64,000 nt of DNA, taken from Bolinopsis microptera (lineage: Eukaryota; Ctenophora; Tentaculata; Lobata; Bolinopsidae). Numbering within the stretch: the stretch's first letter is position 1; each line of letters begins with the position of its first letter. The notes under the pieces are model-generated. The model was not told where the DNA came from. It did not search any database and saw nothing but the letters and a program-made list of their open reading frames with translations. Positions 8,559-18,669 of the stretch are shown here, piece after piece. The stretch covers positions 5,411,675 through 5,475,674 of the forward strand of contig NC_087078.1 of NCBI RefSeq assembly GCF_026151205.1, given 5' to 3'. Both the position numbers and the translations under genes were made by a program.

Positions 8559-9520
8559 CTGAAACAGATTTTAAGATGAGCAACTAAATAAAGATTCGTT
8601 GAGATTCTGAGTTTCTGCCCTGACGGCTAACCAAATAAAATTTGGTCGGACAGACTCATCTCGCATATTAGGAAAAGCAGCTGAGGTTTAAGATATTTAC
8701 CTTCTTTCAGATTTTGTTTTTATACTGAACTAAAGTTTAAACGATAACCTCTGAATGATCTGAACAACTAACTTTAAGGACATCGATCCTAAGAAATGGC
8801 CGTTTTTAAAAGCTTTAAAAAATTTCGAAGGGTCTACACAATGTCAATAACGCGCGGCTGGCGCTAGATATTGTAGAAGGCTTACGATTTTTTCCTTTAT
8901 TCATCGGAAAGTCAATGTGGCAGACATAAAGAGCTAAAACTCTGTCAAAGCTTCTATATCAATCTTTCGATACTGTATAGTATAGGCGGGAACTACGGAA
9001 TTTGCAACAATTCAGTCAACTAACTGAAACTCTAACGATACTATTACACGATACAACGATATGTATTACTAATGTGTAATCACAAATCGCGCGTTATCGC
9101 ACTTTGGTATGAGAAATCAATAATAGTGTTAATTCTTCGGGATGGTACACTTTATTCCATCTTCTAAAGTTTTCAATTCTAGTGCAATGGTCATGGTTCT
9201 CGACAATAAATTAGAAGTCAGTTAAATATTGAATCTTTAATCTAAATATAATTCTAACCAGAGTATAGGAGGTGCTATTTTCAGGTCCGTCTAGATCTCT
9301 GATAGGAAAAGTTAGTGGATCACTGGATCCGTCCCTGAAGTGAAACAAATGTTACTATCTTGCAAATGTTAACCATTTTATTTCGATTAGAATCGAATTT
9401 AACATACTTAAACTTGATATGATGTAATAATGAGGTACGTGTAAAAATCAAGGGTATCCCTCGAGCCAGTTCAGCTTGTGTAATATAACAAAATAGATAG
9501 GGAAAAATAAGGGAGAGTAC

Positions 9521-9793
9521 CTGGTGCCATGCTGTGTCAACAGAAGCGCTGAGGTTGAATTCAGTGAGCATTATTTGGAGAGGATTGTCATCAGTTACTG
9601 TGTGAGTTAGTGTTGTGGTGGACGAAAGGATAAGCCGCTGATCAGGGATATAGGCCCCTCCTCACGAACTCTCTGCTGTGTTGACGCAACGAGTGATACT
9701 TTGGGGTGGTCAAAAGATGTGATGGCCCCGTCAAGTCTTGGCGAAACTCAACATAAGTCAGATTGGTAGAAAACAATGCCATTGGAAAACTCT
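9521..9793 (-). pseudogene. Exon-like block of the same minus-strand gene, with one frame change
   Basis: The minus strand reads FPMALFSTNLTYVEF... to ...HSREFVRR in one frame and then DQRLILSSTTTLTHTVTDD... to VDTAWHQ in the next, with the switch in a G-rich run (GAGGAGGGG, about 9652-9660). It ends in CAG followed by GTACTC, a plausible donor. The frame change is either a real mutation or a sequencing error in the G run. Function not recognised. Confidence 0.4.
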
Positions 9794-9850
9794 ATCCAAT
9801 AGTCACATTATAGTCATTTCTAGAAAAAAAATATACCTGGTTAATGTTGT

Positions 9851-10099
9851 TTAATGTGAGAGATTAAGATAAAAGAGGCGACCACTTTTTGTCAGTGTAA
9901 ATATTGTCAAACAGCGGGCTTCAAAATCGTCTAGGGGGAAAGAGCCCTGAATATCAGCTATCTGCCTTAGTACCTTGGCTCTAAAGTCTAAATTATGCAG
10001 CGATGACGACATAAAAAGTCGCTGTATCATGGCAAATCTTGCTTTGTCAGAACTAAAAGAAGGTTCAGGAGCAAAGTAAATATCAGACTTAAGATATGA
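9851..10099 (-). CDS. Exon-like block (upstream) of the same minus-strand gene
   Basis: An open frame of about 80 codons, YLKSDIYFAPEPSFSSDK... FPLDDFEARCLTIFTLTKS..., helical in character and protein-like. The frame stops at 9851, before a CAG/GTATAT donor-like site at about 9836, so the real exon border may be earlier or the gene broken. Order and strand suit the blocks at 9521-9793 and 8418-8558. Not recognised. Confidence 0.35.
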   Translation of the reverse strand, partial: SYLKSDIYFAPEPSFSSDKARFAMIQRLFMSSSLHNLDFRAKVLRQIADIQGSFPLDDFEARCLTIFTLTKSGRLFYLNLSH

Positions 10100-10173
10100 A
10101 AGCACAGAAAGACTGAGTCAAAAGTACAATTGTAGCTGCTGTCAGCTATTCTGCATCAAATAAAATATCAAGC

Positions 10174-10716
10174 GGCCATCTACTTAGGACGTCCAGCAAA
10201 AAGGGAGGGCCGAGGGGGAGGTGGTTTTGGAATTTCGGACAAATCCGGACAGGGATAGGGAGTGGTTTCTGAAAATCCGGACGTCCGGAAATTTTGGCAG
10301 AATTAACGAAAAAGTCGCATTTATTTCAACTCTTTGACACTAATTACTCAGTAAGTTTAGATCCCTGTATTTTGAACGAGAAGTCGTTTCCCAGAGCAGC
10401 TCATGAGAGCCGAGACACAACTCGCATAAATTCCGCTACTGCCTTAAAACTTATTCCATTGGATGGCTACCTACTTAAGTACCTTAATGTAACTGTGCTA
10501 AACTTGTTCGACACTAAATGTATTATTGTGCCTACACATTTTATTAATAATGAATTTGAGTTGGTTTTGTTTGTACTCTTTAAAGTAGCTGGAAATCCGG
10601 ACGTCCGGGGGAGGGGTGGTTTTGAAAATTCGGAAACACCCGGACAGGGGGAGGGGGTGCCCCCCGGGGGTGGTCTGAAAATCTGTAATTTTGACGGACG
10701 TCCTAAGTAGATGGCC
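10174..10716. mobile_element. 543-bp non-autonomous TIR element
   Basis: Both ends carry a perfect 21-bp inverted repeat starting GGCCATCTACTTAGGACG (10174-10194 and 10696-10716). Inside are two copies of an AATCCGGACGTCCGG palindrome (about 10275 and 10594) and GGACAGGG(N)AGGG words. The plus-strand open frame inside (10294-10710) is not protein-like. No certain target duplication; superfamily not assigned. Confidence 0.85.
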
Positions 10717-10719
10717 CCT

Positions 10720-11017
10720 AAAGTCTAAACAAAAGTTCTCAAAACGTATACACAACGAGAGAGTGTCGACCTACATGTCAATGAAACAGACTGTTTCATT
10801 GTTTGAGACAACACGTGTGTTAGCGCGCAATTCTGGAATAATCCGAGAGATGAACTGTAGCGAGTGTAACTTTAGTGTGCAGATGAGTGTGTACTTCGAT
10901 GTATACTATTTCTGCACGTACAGGATCCTTTGTTAGGGGTCATTCACATATTTAGTTATCACTCGCTAAGGTAAAGGGGGTGGGGGAATAGGAAATGGTT
11001 TATAATACACGCTTAAC
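10720..11017. other. Unique sequence, no gene seen
   Basis: Short open frames on both strands have no recognisable features. Confidence 0.4.
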
Positions 11018-11722
11018 ATGTTACTGTTTGCTAACCAATACAGCAATACTGGGGTAGGTTCACTGATAGTGTTTCTCAGAGATATTGAATTTATAGATGG
11101 CTGTAAATTATGCTAATAAATATATAAAAATAAATATGGTCAAATGTTGAACAATGAGATGATTTAAGAGAAGCAAATATTAGTCGACTGAAATTATGAT
11201 CTGATAAAGTGTACTGTGAACACAAATGTATAAAACAAACTCATAACAGATCAAACAGTTTAAAATGGAACACAATAAGACAGAATAATTGATCAAATGT
11301 TAAACACTTATAGTGTTTCTCAGAGATTGATTGAAATAAATTTTCGTGCACATACAGAATGAATGGTTAGAGATGAGAGATGGCTGTAAATTATGCTAAT
11401 AAATGCCCACTTTTTGGACTGGAAACATGAATGAAGGGAATAAATCAATAATACTGTTTGCTAACCAATATTGGGGTATGTTCACTGCACTTATAGTGTT
11501 TCTCAGAGATGGCTGTAAATTATGCTAATAAATGTCCACTTTTTGGACTGGAAACATGAATGTAGGGAATAAATCAATAATACTGTTTGCTAACCAATAT
11601 TGGGGTAGGTTCACTTATATAGTGTTTCTCAGAGATGGATTTAAATTATGCTAATTTAGGGAATTAATTAGTTGAACTGTTTGCTAGCCAATACTGGGAT
11701 AGGGTCACTTAGGTATAGTGTA
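11018..11722. repeat. ~128-bp satellite, first block
   Basis: Tandem units such as TAGTGTTTCTCAGAGATGGC, TAAATTATGCTAATAAATGT, CCACTTTTTGGACTGGAAAC and ...CCAATATTGGGGTAGGTTCAC. GATGGCTGTAAATTATG recurs at about 11384 and 11509. Each unit contains the palindrome CCAATATTGG and a GTCCA...TGGAC stem. The array continues at 12599, 13699, 17546 and 39599 after insertions. Confidence 0.9.
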
Positions 11723-11732
11723 TCTCAGACTG

Positions 11733-12206
11733 CAGAGCTCGACCGGGATTTGGCCATTTTGTCCCGGTCCCGGTCCCGGCCGGGATTTTGTTTTTAGCCG
11801 GGATTTTAGCCGGGATTTTTCCAAAATAAAGTCGGTTTTTGAGCGTATATTTGAGCCCAAATTTCACGAACCTGTGAACATTTTCCGAAAAGTTTTACTA
11901 CAACAGTGCTCTACAGTGCTTCTTAATAGTTAGATCATTTCACTTTATCGTCGCCAAAAGTTTATTGAAAATTCAACTTTCAAGTCTTCAAGAAATGTTT
12001 ATGTTACATGATCAAAATTCTATGAATTTTGATCAATGGTAGTTGGCAAATTTCAAGTCAAACAAAATTTACTAATGTTCAAAATGAATTATATGTTCAC
12101 CTGTTCACTTCATGAGTAACAAATTACAAATCCATCAAGTAGATAACATGACAAGCAATTGCATTTATTACAGGTACCTTCGGATAATAAAACATCTCAG
12201 AGATAA

Positions 12207-12247
<41 letters not shown>

Positions 12248-12252
12248 TAGAC

Positions 12253-12289
<37 letters not shown>

Positions 12290-12598
12290 AAGATAGAGAG
12301 AGATAGAGATTAGAGAGAGATAGAGTAGTTACTACTACTTACTGTCAATTTTAACTTGACATACCTCAGTTTGTTCTGGAAGATTTTATTTAACATATAA
12401 CACTGTTTCATTTTAACTGAGATTGAGAAATATTGGAAAAATCCCGGTCCCGGTCCCGGTCCCGGCCGGGATGAGGCTAATCCCGGTCCCGGCCGGGTTT
12501 TCATTTCGATCCCGGTCCCGGTCCCGGTCCCGGCCGGGATGAAGGTCATCCCGGCCCGGTCCCGGCCGGGACTAAATTTCGATCCCGGTCGACCACTG
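11733..12598. mobile_element. hAT-like non-autonomous element in the satellite
   Basis: The ends are CAGAGCTCGACCGGGAT and, inverted, CAGTGGTCGACCGGGAT, the CAG-type terminus usual in hAT elements. It is bracketed by satellite sequence TCTCAGAC (11723-11730) and TCTCAGAG (12599-12606), a near 8-bp duplication, with two extra bases on the left. Inside are clusters of GGTCCC/CCCGGCCGGG at each end and an AGAGAT microsatellite (12201-12325). No transposase. Confidence 0.7.
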
Positions 12599-13239
12599 TC
12601 TCAGAGATAGATGGCTGTAAATTATGCTAATAAATGTCCACTTTTTGGACTGGAAATATGAATGTAGGGAATAAATCAATAATAATTTTTGCTAACCAAT
12701 ATTGGGGTAGGTTCACTTATAGTGTTTCTCAGAGATTGCTGTAAATTATGCTAATAAATGTCCACTATTTGGACTGCAAACATTTTAGGGAAAATTTAAT
12801 CAATAAAATACTGTTTGCTAGCCAATACTGGGATAGGGTCACTTATAATTATAGTGTTTCTCAGAGATAGACATGGCTGTAAATTATGCTAATAAATGTC
12901 CACTTTTTGGACTGGAAACATGATTGTAGGGAATAAATCAATAATAATTTTTGCTAACCAATATTGGGGTATGTTCACTAATTATAGTGTTTCTCAGAGA
13001 TGGCTGTAAATTATGCTAATAAATGTCCACTATTTGGACTGGAAACATTTTAGGGAAAATTTAATCAATAAAATATTGTTTGCTAGCCAATATTGGGGTA
13101 TGTTCACTGCACTTATAGTGTTTCTCAGAGATGGCTGTAAATTATGCTAATAAATGTCCACTTTTTGGACTGGAAACATGAATGTAGGGAATAAAGCAAT
13201 AATACTGTTTGCTAACCAATATTGGGGTAGGTTCACTTA
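12599..13239. repeat. ~128-bp satellite, second block
   Basis: Five units; GGCTGTAAATTATGCTAAT occurs near 12610, 12738, 12872, 13004 and 13133. CCAATATTGG or a one-base variant (CCAATACTGG) closes each unit. Confidence 0.9.
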
Positions 13240-13698
13240 TAGTGAACATCGATGGTGCACATTTTGCTTTTTCAGCAAGGGGCTTAAGCCTATTGAGGAC
13301 GAAATTCATGTTCTAACTGACTGTTCACTCTACTCCTCAGTTAGAGAAAAATTTAACTTCCATCCCAAAAATATTACTGACCTAGCCGGTTTGCTATCCG
13401 ATAAAACACTAGACCCTACAAAATTTACTGCCACAGCAAGAGCAATCCATTCAATTCTCTCTGTGAACGAAAATTTTACAGCCTACTATAAGAGCCCAGA
13501 TTTCCACTCAAATACTGGCCAATGCATAATGCTATAGGACCTCAAAAGTAGTATTATAAAACATTTCTATTTTATCCCTACACATTTGTATATAACTAGA
13601 ATTGTGTAACCTTAAATTATTTCAGAATTATAACTATTGTGAATTCAATAAAATAATTATCACTTTTGTATCCTTGTATCCTTGTATCCTTGTATCCT
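13240..13698 (+). mobile_element. 5'-truncated LINE 3' fragment with octamer tail
   Basis: The segment inserted in a satellite unit encodes the last ~95 residues of a LINE ORF2, including a cysteine-histidine tail (CTFCFFSKG...EDEIHVLTDCSLYSSVREKF) typical of CR1/L2/Jockey-like C-termini, ending in a stop at 13537. About 155 bp of 3' UTR and a (TATCCTTG)n tail follow at 13666-13698. Octamer tails are usual in CR1/L2 relatives. The open frame upstream (13154-13239) is satellite read-through. Type assignment within the group is uncertain. Confidence 0.75.
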
Positions 13699-13860
13699 AG
13701 TGTTTCTCAGAGATGGATTTAAATTATGCTAATTTAGGGAATTAATCAGTTGAACTGTTTGCTAGCAAATACTGGGAAAGGGTCACTAATTATAGTGTTT
13801 CTCGGAGATAGATGGCTGTAAATTATGCTAATAAATATCCACTATTTGGACTGGAAATAA
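13699..13860. repeat. ~128-bp satellite, third block, with LINE target duplication
   Basis: About one and a quarter units. The last nine bases, TGGAAATAA (13852-13860), recur at 17537-17545 and flank the RTE-like LINE. Confidence 0.85.
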
Positions 13861-16800
13861 CTGACTTACTGACGTAAGTCGGCTTCTTGGTCCGAGCAAC
13901 TACAATTCCTCGCCACACGTCGCGGTCAAGCATAACAGATCTTATCTCTTCAACACAGGAAAGGCTGGTGTCCTTCTTTAGCATGTCCAGAAACGTAAGG
14001 TGGGGCCTCCCCGGTCTCCTGTATCCATGCTGAGGGTCCCAGAACAGAAGTTGGTTTGCCAGAAGGTCGTCATGCCTGGCTACATGTCCAGCCAGTCTCA
14101 TTCTTCTGGAGGCTATCATCGCTGATGGCTTGGGGATGTTGCCGTATAAATCACTGTTGTTGATGATTTGTGGCCAACGTATGTTCAAGGCCATCCGGAG
14201 CATTCTAGTGTAGCATCCATTGATCCGCTTAGTCATGGATTGGCTTATCGTCCAAGCTTCAGAGCCGTACAGGAGTACGGGCTCAACCGTTGCTCGAAAG
14301 ACACGGATCTTTAAGTCCCTGCGCATTCCAGACTTCCAGGTTGTCTTTAACTGATGACAGGCCCCCCATGCCTTTGCTTTCCTAACATCAAAGTCCTTCT
14401 CCGCACTCATTATTCTGCTTCCAAGGTAGACAAAGTCATCTACTTGCTCTATCTCCTGCCCACTTGCTGCTTTAATGACGGTAGAGTCAGACTCAGAGAG
14501 ATTGACTCTGATGTACTTCGTCTTACTCTCGTTGAGGTGCAGTCCAACGGAGTTAGCAGCCAGCTCCACACTGAGGAGAAGATCTTGCGCTTGCTCTGCG
14601 GTGTCTGTTGTCAGTGCAAGATCGTCAGCAAAGTCGACATCTGTCATCTTAACTGCTGGGTATCTCCTGCTTCTTCTGGGGTTGACAGTGAAGCCCAGAT
14701 CTTTGCCTCTAAGTGCTGTTGTCATCACATAGTCAATGACAATCACGAAGAGGTAGGGCGCCAGTGTATCTCCCTGCATAACTCCAGCAAGTATAAGGAA
14801 AGCTTCAGTCAGACCATCCTCCGTGATGACTCGTGCCATGGTGTCCTTGTAACTAGCATCTATCAGCCTAACAATGGGCTCTGGTATCCCATATGCCAGG
14901 AGTATCTTCATCAATATACCCCTATGAATGCTATCAAAGGCCTTCTTAAAATCGATGAACAAGAGAAGGGCGGTCAGGTTTTTGTCTCTAGCCCCCTCCA
15001 AGATCCTCCTTAGACACAGAATGTGGCTGGTGGTACTGCGTCCCTCCCGAAATCCGTTTTGGTTGATCCTCAGGATTTTCTCCATCGCTGGTTTGATTCT
15101 GTTAAGGATCATACGATTCAGGGTCTTACTAACAATGGACGTAAGAGCGATTCCTCTGTAGTTATCCACTTTAGTCAGATTTCCTTTCTTTGGCACAGGC
15201 ACGATGTTGAGTTGCCGCCATTGATCAGGGATTTTTCCATCAACCAGAGCGCTGTTACAGAACTCTAGAATCAGGTCGTCCATGTCCACTCTTTTGAGAA
15301 TCTCTGGAGCTATGCCATCATCACCATAGGCCTTACCCTCCTTGATCTGCTTCCTCGCCTCCGCTAACTCCTTCGTGCAAAACAGACCAGTCTCTATATC
15401 CTGCTGGGGGTGGATGGTTTGGATAACTATTTCCTGGTCAGGTACAGATGGTGGTTGACCCAGGAGCTTAGTGAAGTGGTCCTTCCAGCTCTTCAATCTA
15501 CCCTCTGCACTACCTCCATCAACCAGGCTGCATGGCTTGCTTTTCCTGCCATTTATGTCATTAATAAGGTCCCAACTTTCCTTATTCTTGCACCTGTCAG
15601 CAGCATCCTCAGCCCACCTGATCCGAGAAACAAGAGTCTCCTCCTCAACCTCTTTGTAGCTCACTGCAAGTGCATCCTTACACTCCTTAACTACCTCTCT
15701 ACTCTCCTCTGTAGGATTCTCATGATATGCGTCTTTGGCCTGAAACAGAGTTCTCCTCCTCTCCGATACCCTAGGATCTTGGGAGGGGTTGTTACGTTGT
15801 CTTCTTGGGATGGGCTTAAGCAACTTATGATTGGTTGCTTTCACGGCATCCATAAGCTTTCCGTACTGAATCGTGGGATCGTTCTGCTCACTAGATTCTT
15901 CCTCCAGTAGCATAGAGAATCTGTTTTTCACCTCCACAGAATACAAGGCTTGCAACTCCTTATTCTCTTTGAGCAGTCTGTAGTCATATCTTACTACTCT
16001 AGGTGCATTCTGGCACTTTCGCAGGCTGAGTTTGACTGAACTAACTACTAGACGGTGGTCCGACCCAAGAGAGTTAAAAGAATTGGAGACAACAGTGTCC
16101 TTGACTGAGTTACGCCACTTCTTCCTTATCAGGATGTAATCAATCTGACTCTTGCTCAGTGTTCCGTCAGAGAGATACGTCCATAGTTTACTGGGACGTT
16201 TCTGGAATCGGTGGTTAGTTGCCTCAAGGTTTCCCTCCAACAAAGTATCCCTGAGAAGCGATCCGTTTCTGTTGGATACTCGATGCCAGTACCAACCTGA
16301 ATCCTCCTCATTCAATCTGCTAAGATGGGCGTTAAGATCACCAACAACCATTAGCAGATGATGGGCTGGCACCTCTCCTAATGCAGATCTTAGTCCCTCG
16401 TGAAAGTCCTCTGCCTCTTCATTTGATGCTGCTTCAGTGGGACTGTACACCGTTATTACTGTAAGCCGTGGGTTTCCATCAAAGGATATGAGAAAAATTC
16501 GCTTCCCAAACGATTTCATGAGACTCACTGCTTTGTAGGCCTGCTTGGTCAGCATAAACCCAACTCCACCAGTAGCAGCTTGTCGGGTGTTTCTCCAAGC
16601 AGGTGTGGTCACCAGGTGCACACCCTTCTCAAAACTCTGGATCTTGATCTCCTCCTCATGCACAATCCGGTGCTCTTGTACCCCTAAAACTGCAACTCTA
16701 CTCTCAAGGAAGAGCGATGCTAACTCTATCCTCTTGTACTGTTCCCTAACAGTACGAACGTTCAGTGTCCCGATGAACGTTTTCCTACTACACGACACAA

Positions 16801-16987
16801 CGCTGCCACTATTACTGCTCTTCTTTTCCGGTTCTGTACTTATCCTGTTGTGTTGTGTTGGGTACGACAGTACATCATCGCCTGGCCCTCCCAGATTGGG
16901 ATTTAAGCCAACCAAGTCATAAAACTGCCGACCCTCCACAAGATTCGTGTTAGGGGCTTTAACCCTAGTGCTGTATAAATTCATCAT
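13823..16987 (-). CDS. RTE-like LINE ORF: APE endonuclease + reverse transcriptase, intact
   Basis: 1054 codons with no interruption, from the tandem ATG at 16987. The N-terminal apurinic-endonuclease domain (about 68-315) shows GTLNVRT, LGVQEH, VYSPTEA, VVGDLNAHL and SDHRLVV. The reverse transcriptase (about 560-800) shows LLFIDFKKAFDS, GVMQGDTLAPYLF and FADDLALTT (about 785). The C-terminal part has RRMRLAGHVARHDD and GRPHLTFLDM, usual in RTE-type ORFs. It nicks target DNA and copies its own RNA onto it. The frame has no stop of its own before the LINE end at 13861: it reads through the target duplication and stops in the satellite at 13823. Length and single-ORF layout suit RTE; an intact ORF suggests possible recent activity. 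Confidence 0.92.
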   Translation of the reverse strand: MMNLYSTRVKAPNTNLVEGRQFYDLVGLNPNLGGPGDDVLSYPTQHNRISTEPEKKSSNSGSVVSCSRKTFIGTLNVRTVREQYKRIELASLFLESRVAVLGVQEHRIVHEEEIKIQSFEKGVHLVTTPAWRNTRQAATGGVGFMLTKQAYKAVSLMKSFGKRIFLISFDGNPRLTVITVYSPTEAASNEEAEDFHEGLRSALGEVPAHHLLMVVGDLNAHLSRLNEEDSGWYWHRVSNRNGSLLRDTLLEGNLEATNHRFQKRPSKLWTYLSDGTLSKSQIDYILIRKKWRNSVKDTVVSNSFNSLGSDHRLVVSSVKLSLRKCQNAPRVVRYDYRLLKENKELQALYSVEVKNRFSMLLEEESSEQNDPTIQYGKLMDAVKATNHKLLKPIPRRQRNNPSQDPRVSERRRTLFQAKDAYHENPTEESREVVKECKDALAVSYKEVEEETLVSRIRWAEDAADRCKNKESWDLINDINGRKSKPCSLVDGGSAEGRLKSWKDHFTKLLGQPPSVPDQEIVIQTIHPQQDIETGLFCTKELAEARKQIKEGKAYGDDGIAPEILKRVDMDDLILEFCNSALVDGKIPDQWRQLNIVPVPKKGNLTKVDNYRGIALTSIVSKTLNRMILNRIKPAMEKILRINQNGFREGRSTTSHILCLRRILEGARDKNLTALLLFIDFKKAFDSIHRGILMKILLAYGIPEPIVRLIDASYKDTMARVITEDGLTEAFLILAGVMQGDTLAPYLFVIVIDYVMTTALRGKDLGFTVNPRRSRRYPAVKMTDVDFADDLALTTDTAEQAQDLLLSVELAANSVGLHLNESKTKYIRVNLSESDSTVIKAASGQEIEQVDDFVYLGSRIMSAEKDFDVRKAKAWGACHQLKTTWKSGMRRDLKIRVFRATVEPVLLYGSEAWTISQSMTKRINGCYTRMLRMALNIRWPQIINNSDLYGNIPKPSAMIASRRMRLAGHVARHDDLLANQLLFWDPQHGYRRPGRPHLTFLDMLKKDTSLSCVEEIRSVMLDRDVWRGIVVARTKKPTYVSKSVISSPNSGYLLA

Positions 16988-17536
16988 AGTTGTTTTTCAA
17001 ATAGCTAAATGACCCCATAGAGTCCCCTCCATGGTGGCAAATGGTCATTTCCCAAAGCCACGCTACCGGAACATTTGGGTTTGAACTGCAGGAACATCAA
17101 CTTGAGTTGAACTTTTTATCAGACTTTAACCAATCGAACTGTCTGCTCAGGGTAAATGATGTGGTGAATTCTTCTTCTTCTTCTTCTTCTTCTCCGACAC
17201 TACCCGAAGGTAGCCACTCCTGTCCCTGAGCTAGGGGGGCTAGGGTGTCAGCATAAGCTAAACTTTTGCAGGAGCTAGCCCTCTCCCTGACTGCCCGTTA
17301 CCCCGGGTATGGGGGGTCATCCTTTCCACCAGAGCGTGGTCCAATCATTTGGGTCGTAGTGGAAAGTCAGAGGATATAATGACCAACACCTCCAGCTGAT
17401 GCTCCGCACCTCTCTTCTTCAGAGGCTAGGAGTTCGAGAGACAACTGACGTTCCTATCTTGTCTCTCCAGGGGTCAGCTATCTACCCGTCGCCCATCCTG
17501 ATTCTTGCCTGGAGTTCACCACCATCCATCATTATA
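13861..17536 (-). mobile_element. Full-length RTE-like LINE
   Basis: 3676 bp inserted in a satellite unit with a 9-bp duplication TGGAAATAA on both sides. On the minus strand it starts with a ~550-bp 5' UTR (17536-16988, including a GAA repeat at 17172-17196), continues with the intact ORF and ends in AGTAAGTCAGTT, a degenerate GTAA-like tail. Size and structure suit a complete RTE element. Confidence 0.88.
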
Positions 17537-17545
17537 TGGAAATAA

Positions 17546-17589
17546 TTTAGGGAATTAATCAATAAAAAACTGTTTGCTAATCAATATTG
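17546..17589. repeat. ~128-bp satellite, fourth block, with 8-bp duplication CAATATTG
   Basis: Satellite resumes after the LINE duplication and breaks at CAATATTG (17582-17589), part of the unit's CCAATATTGG palindrome. The unit continues with CAATATTGGGGTAGGTTC at 39599. Confidence 0.9.
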
Positions 17590-18669
17590 GGCACTATCCG
17601 TCGCGGAGTAGAGTCCGCGGCGGAGCCGCCGGACTCCGAGCGGACTCCGGCGGAGCCGCCGGACTCCGGCGGTGCTCCGCCAAAATGTATTTACACTGGA
17701 CTCGAGTACATTTTGGCGGACTCCGAGCGGAGCCGAGCGGACTCCGAGCGGACTTTAAAGTCCGCCGCGGACTAAGCCACTAGGCGGACTCCGGTCCGCC
17801 GCGGACTCCGGCGGAGTGCTTGGCGGACTCCGCCGGACCTCTCCGCCAGACTTGAATCCGGCGGAGTCCGGCGGAGCTTGGCGGAGTCCGCCAGCTCGGC
17901 GGACTCCGCTCGGAGTCCGCCGGACTCCAACAGAGTCCACTGACTTCCGACCTCCGACTTCCGACCCTCGGCTAAATTTGTCACGTGACATACAACATAG
18001 CATTTTGCAATATTGTGGTCAGATGAAAAGGTCGCTAGTGATAAACCTTAACCATTACCCTCACAATGTCAATAGTGTACAACTCTAGTCCTAACTTTGA
18101 CCCTATAATGTATAAACGTTGACCCTAACCCTCCACCAAACCGTCCGCAGCGAAATATCAATGTCATTGACTGGTCACGTGACCAAAACAATTTTTGTCA
18201 TATTATCTCATATAGGGAAGCGGTTTTAGTTTTACCCTACACGTTGCATGTGGCGTCATTCGGCCGGATCCCAGCAAGCAAAAATACGTCGACCATCACA
18301 GGACGACGCCAGCCAGCACTCTCTACGCTCTTCGAGCTCCGATCGTCCTGTGACGAAGTAAGGACGAAGCCTGAGGTCCTCAGGTAACATCGACCACCGA
18401 TTGAAAATTCAAAGATTTTTTGACATAAAGGTCAAATGTAAAACTAAAATCTTGATGTTGATTGATTGACGACGTCAATTTTTGAGCACAGCGCGAGCGC
18501 ATGCGGAAAAGGACCGCGTAGCTAGTCAAGATGTTGATAAATATTTGGCTTGTGGCGCGTTACTGGGCCGCGCTCAGCCTGTCATTCCGCCAAATCTTTA
18601 TGTTAATGAACATAATAGCCTGGGGTCCTCAGGTAAGTGGCGCGATGTGTTGCTCTAAGTATAGCCCTC
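17590..18669 (+). repeat. Left TIR arm, outer part
   Basis: Matches 39598-38500 inverted. The outer ~360 bp (17590-17945) is a GC-rich array of CGGACTCCGC/GGCGGAGT words, including a hairpin CCAAAATGTA...TACATTTTGG (17690-17720). Further in are GTCACGTGACATACAACATA and a CACAGGACGA...TCGTCCTGTG stem (18297-18353). The arm breaks at CCCTC (18665-18669), where the LTR element inserted. Confidence 0.88.
18560..18636 (+). mobile_element. 77-bp mini-element, copy B, with 8-bp duplication GTGGCGCG
   Basis: Starts TTACTGGGCCGCGCTCAGCC and ends GGGGTCCTCAGGTAA. GTGGCGCG flanks it at 18552-18559 and 18637-18644. The homologous place in the right arm (38588-38604, inverted) reads TTGTGGCGCGATGTG without the insert. 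Confidence 0.93.

Noticed and set aside
12112-12306. RERDRERERE-rich ORF
   Set aside because: AGAGAT microsatellite inside the hAT-like element.
14354-16922. Plus-strand ORFs of up to 219 codons opposite the RTE-like LINE
   Set aside because: Antisense shadows of the intact 1054-codon ORF.
17574-18003. Several overlapping ORFs in the GC-rich TIR end (and 39165-39694)
   Set aside because: Repeats without stops in GC-rich DNA; mirrored in both arms on opposite strands.
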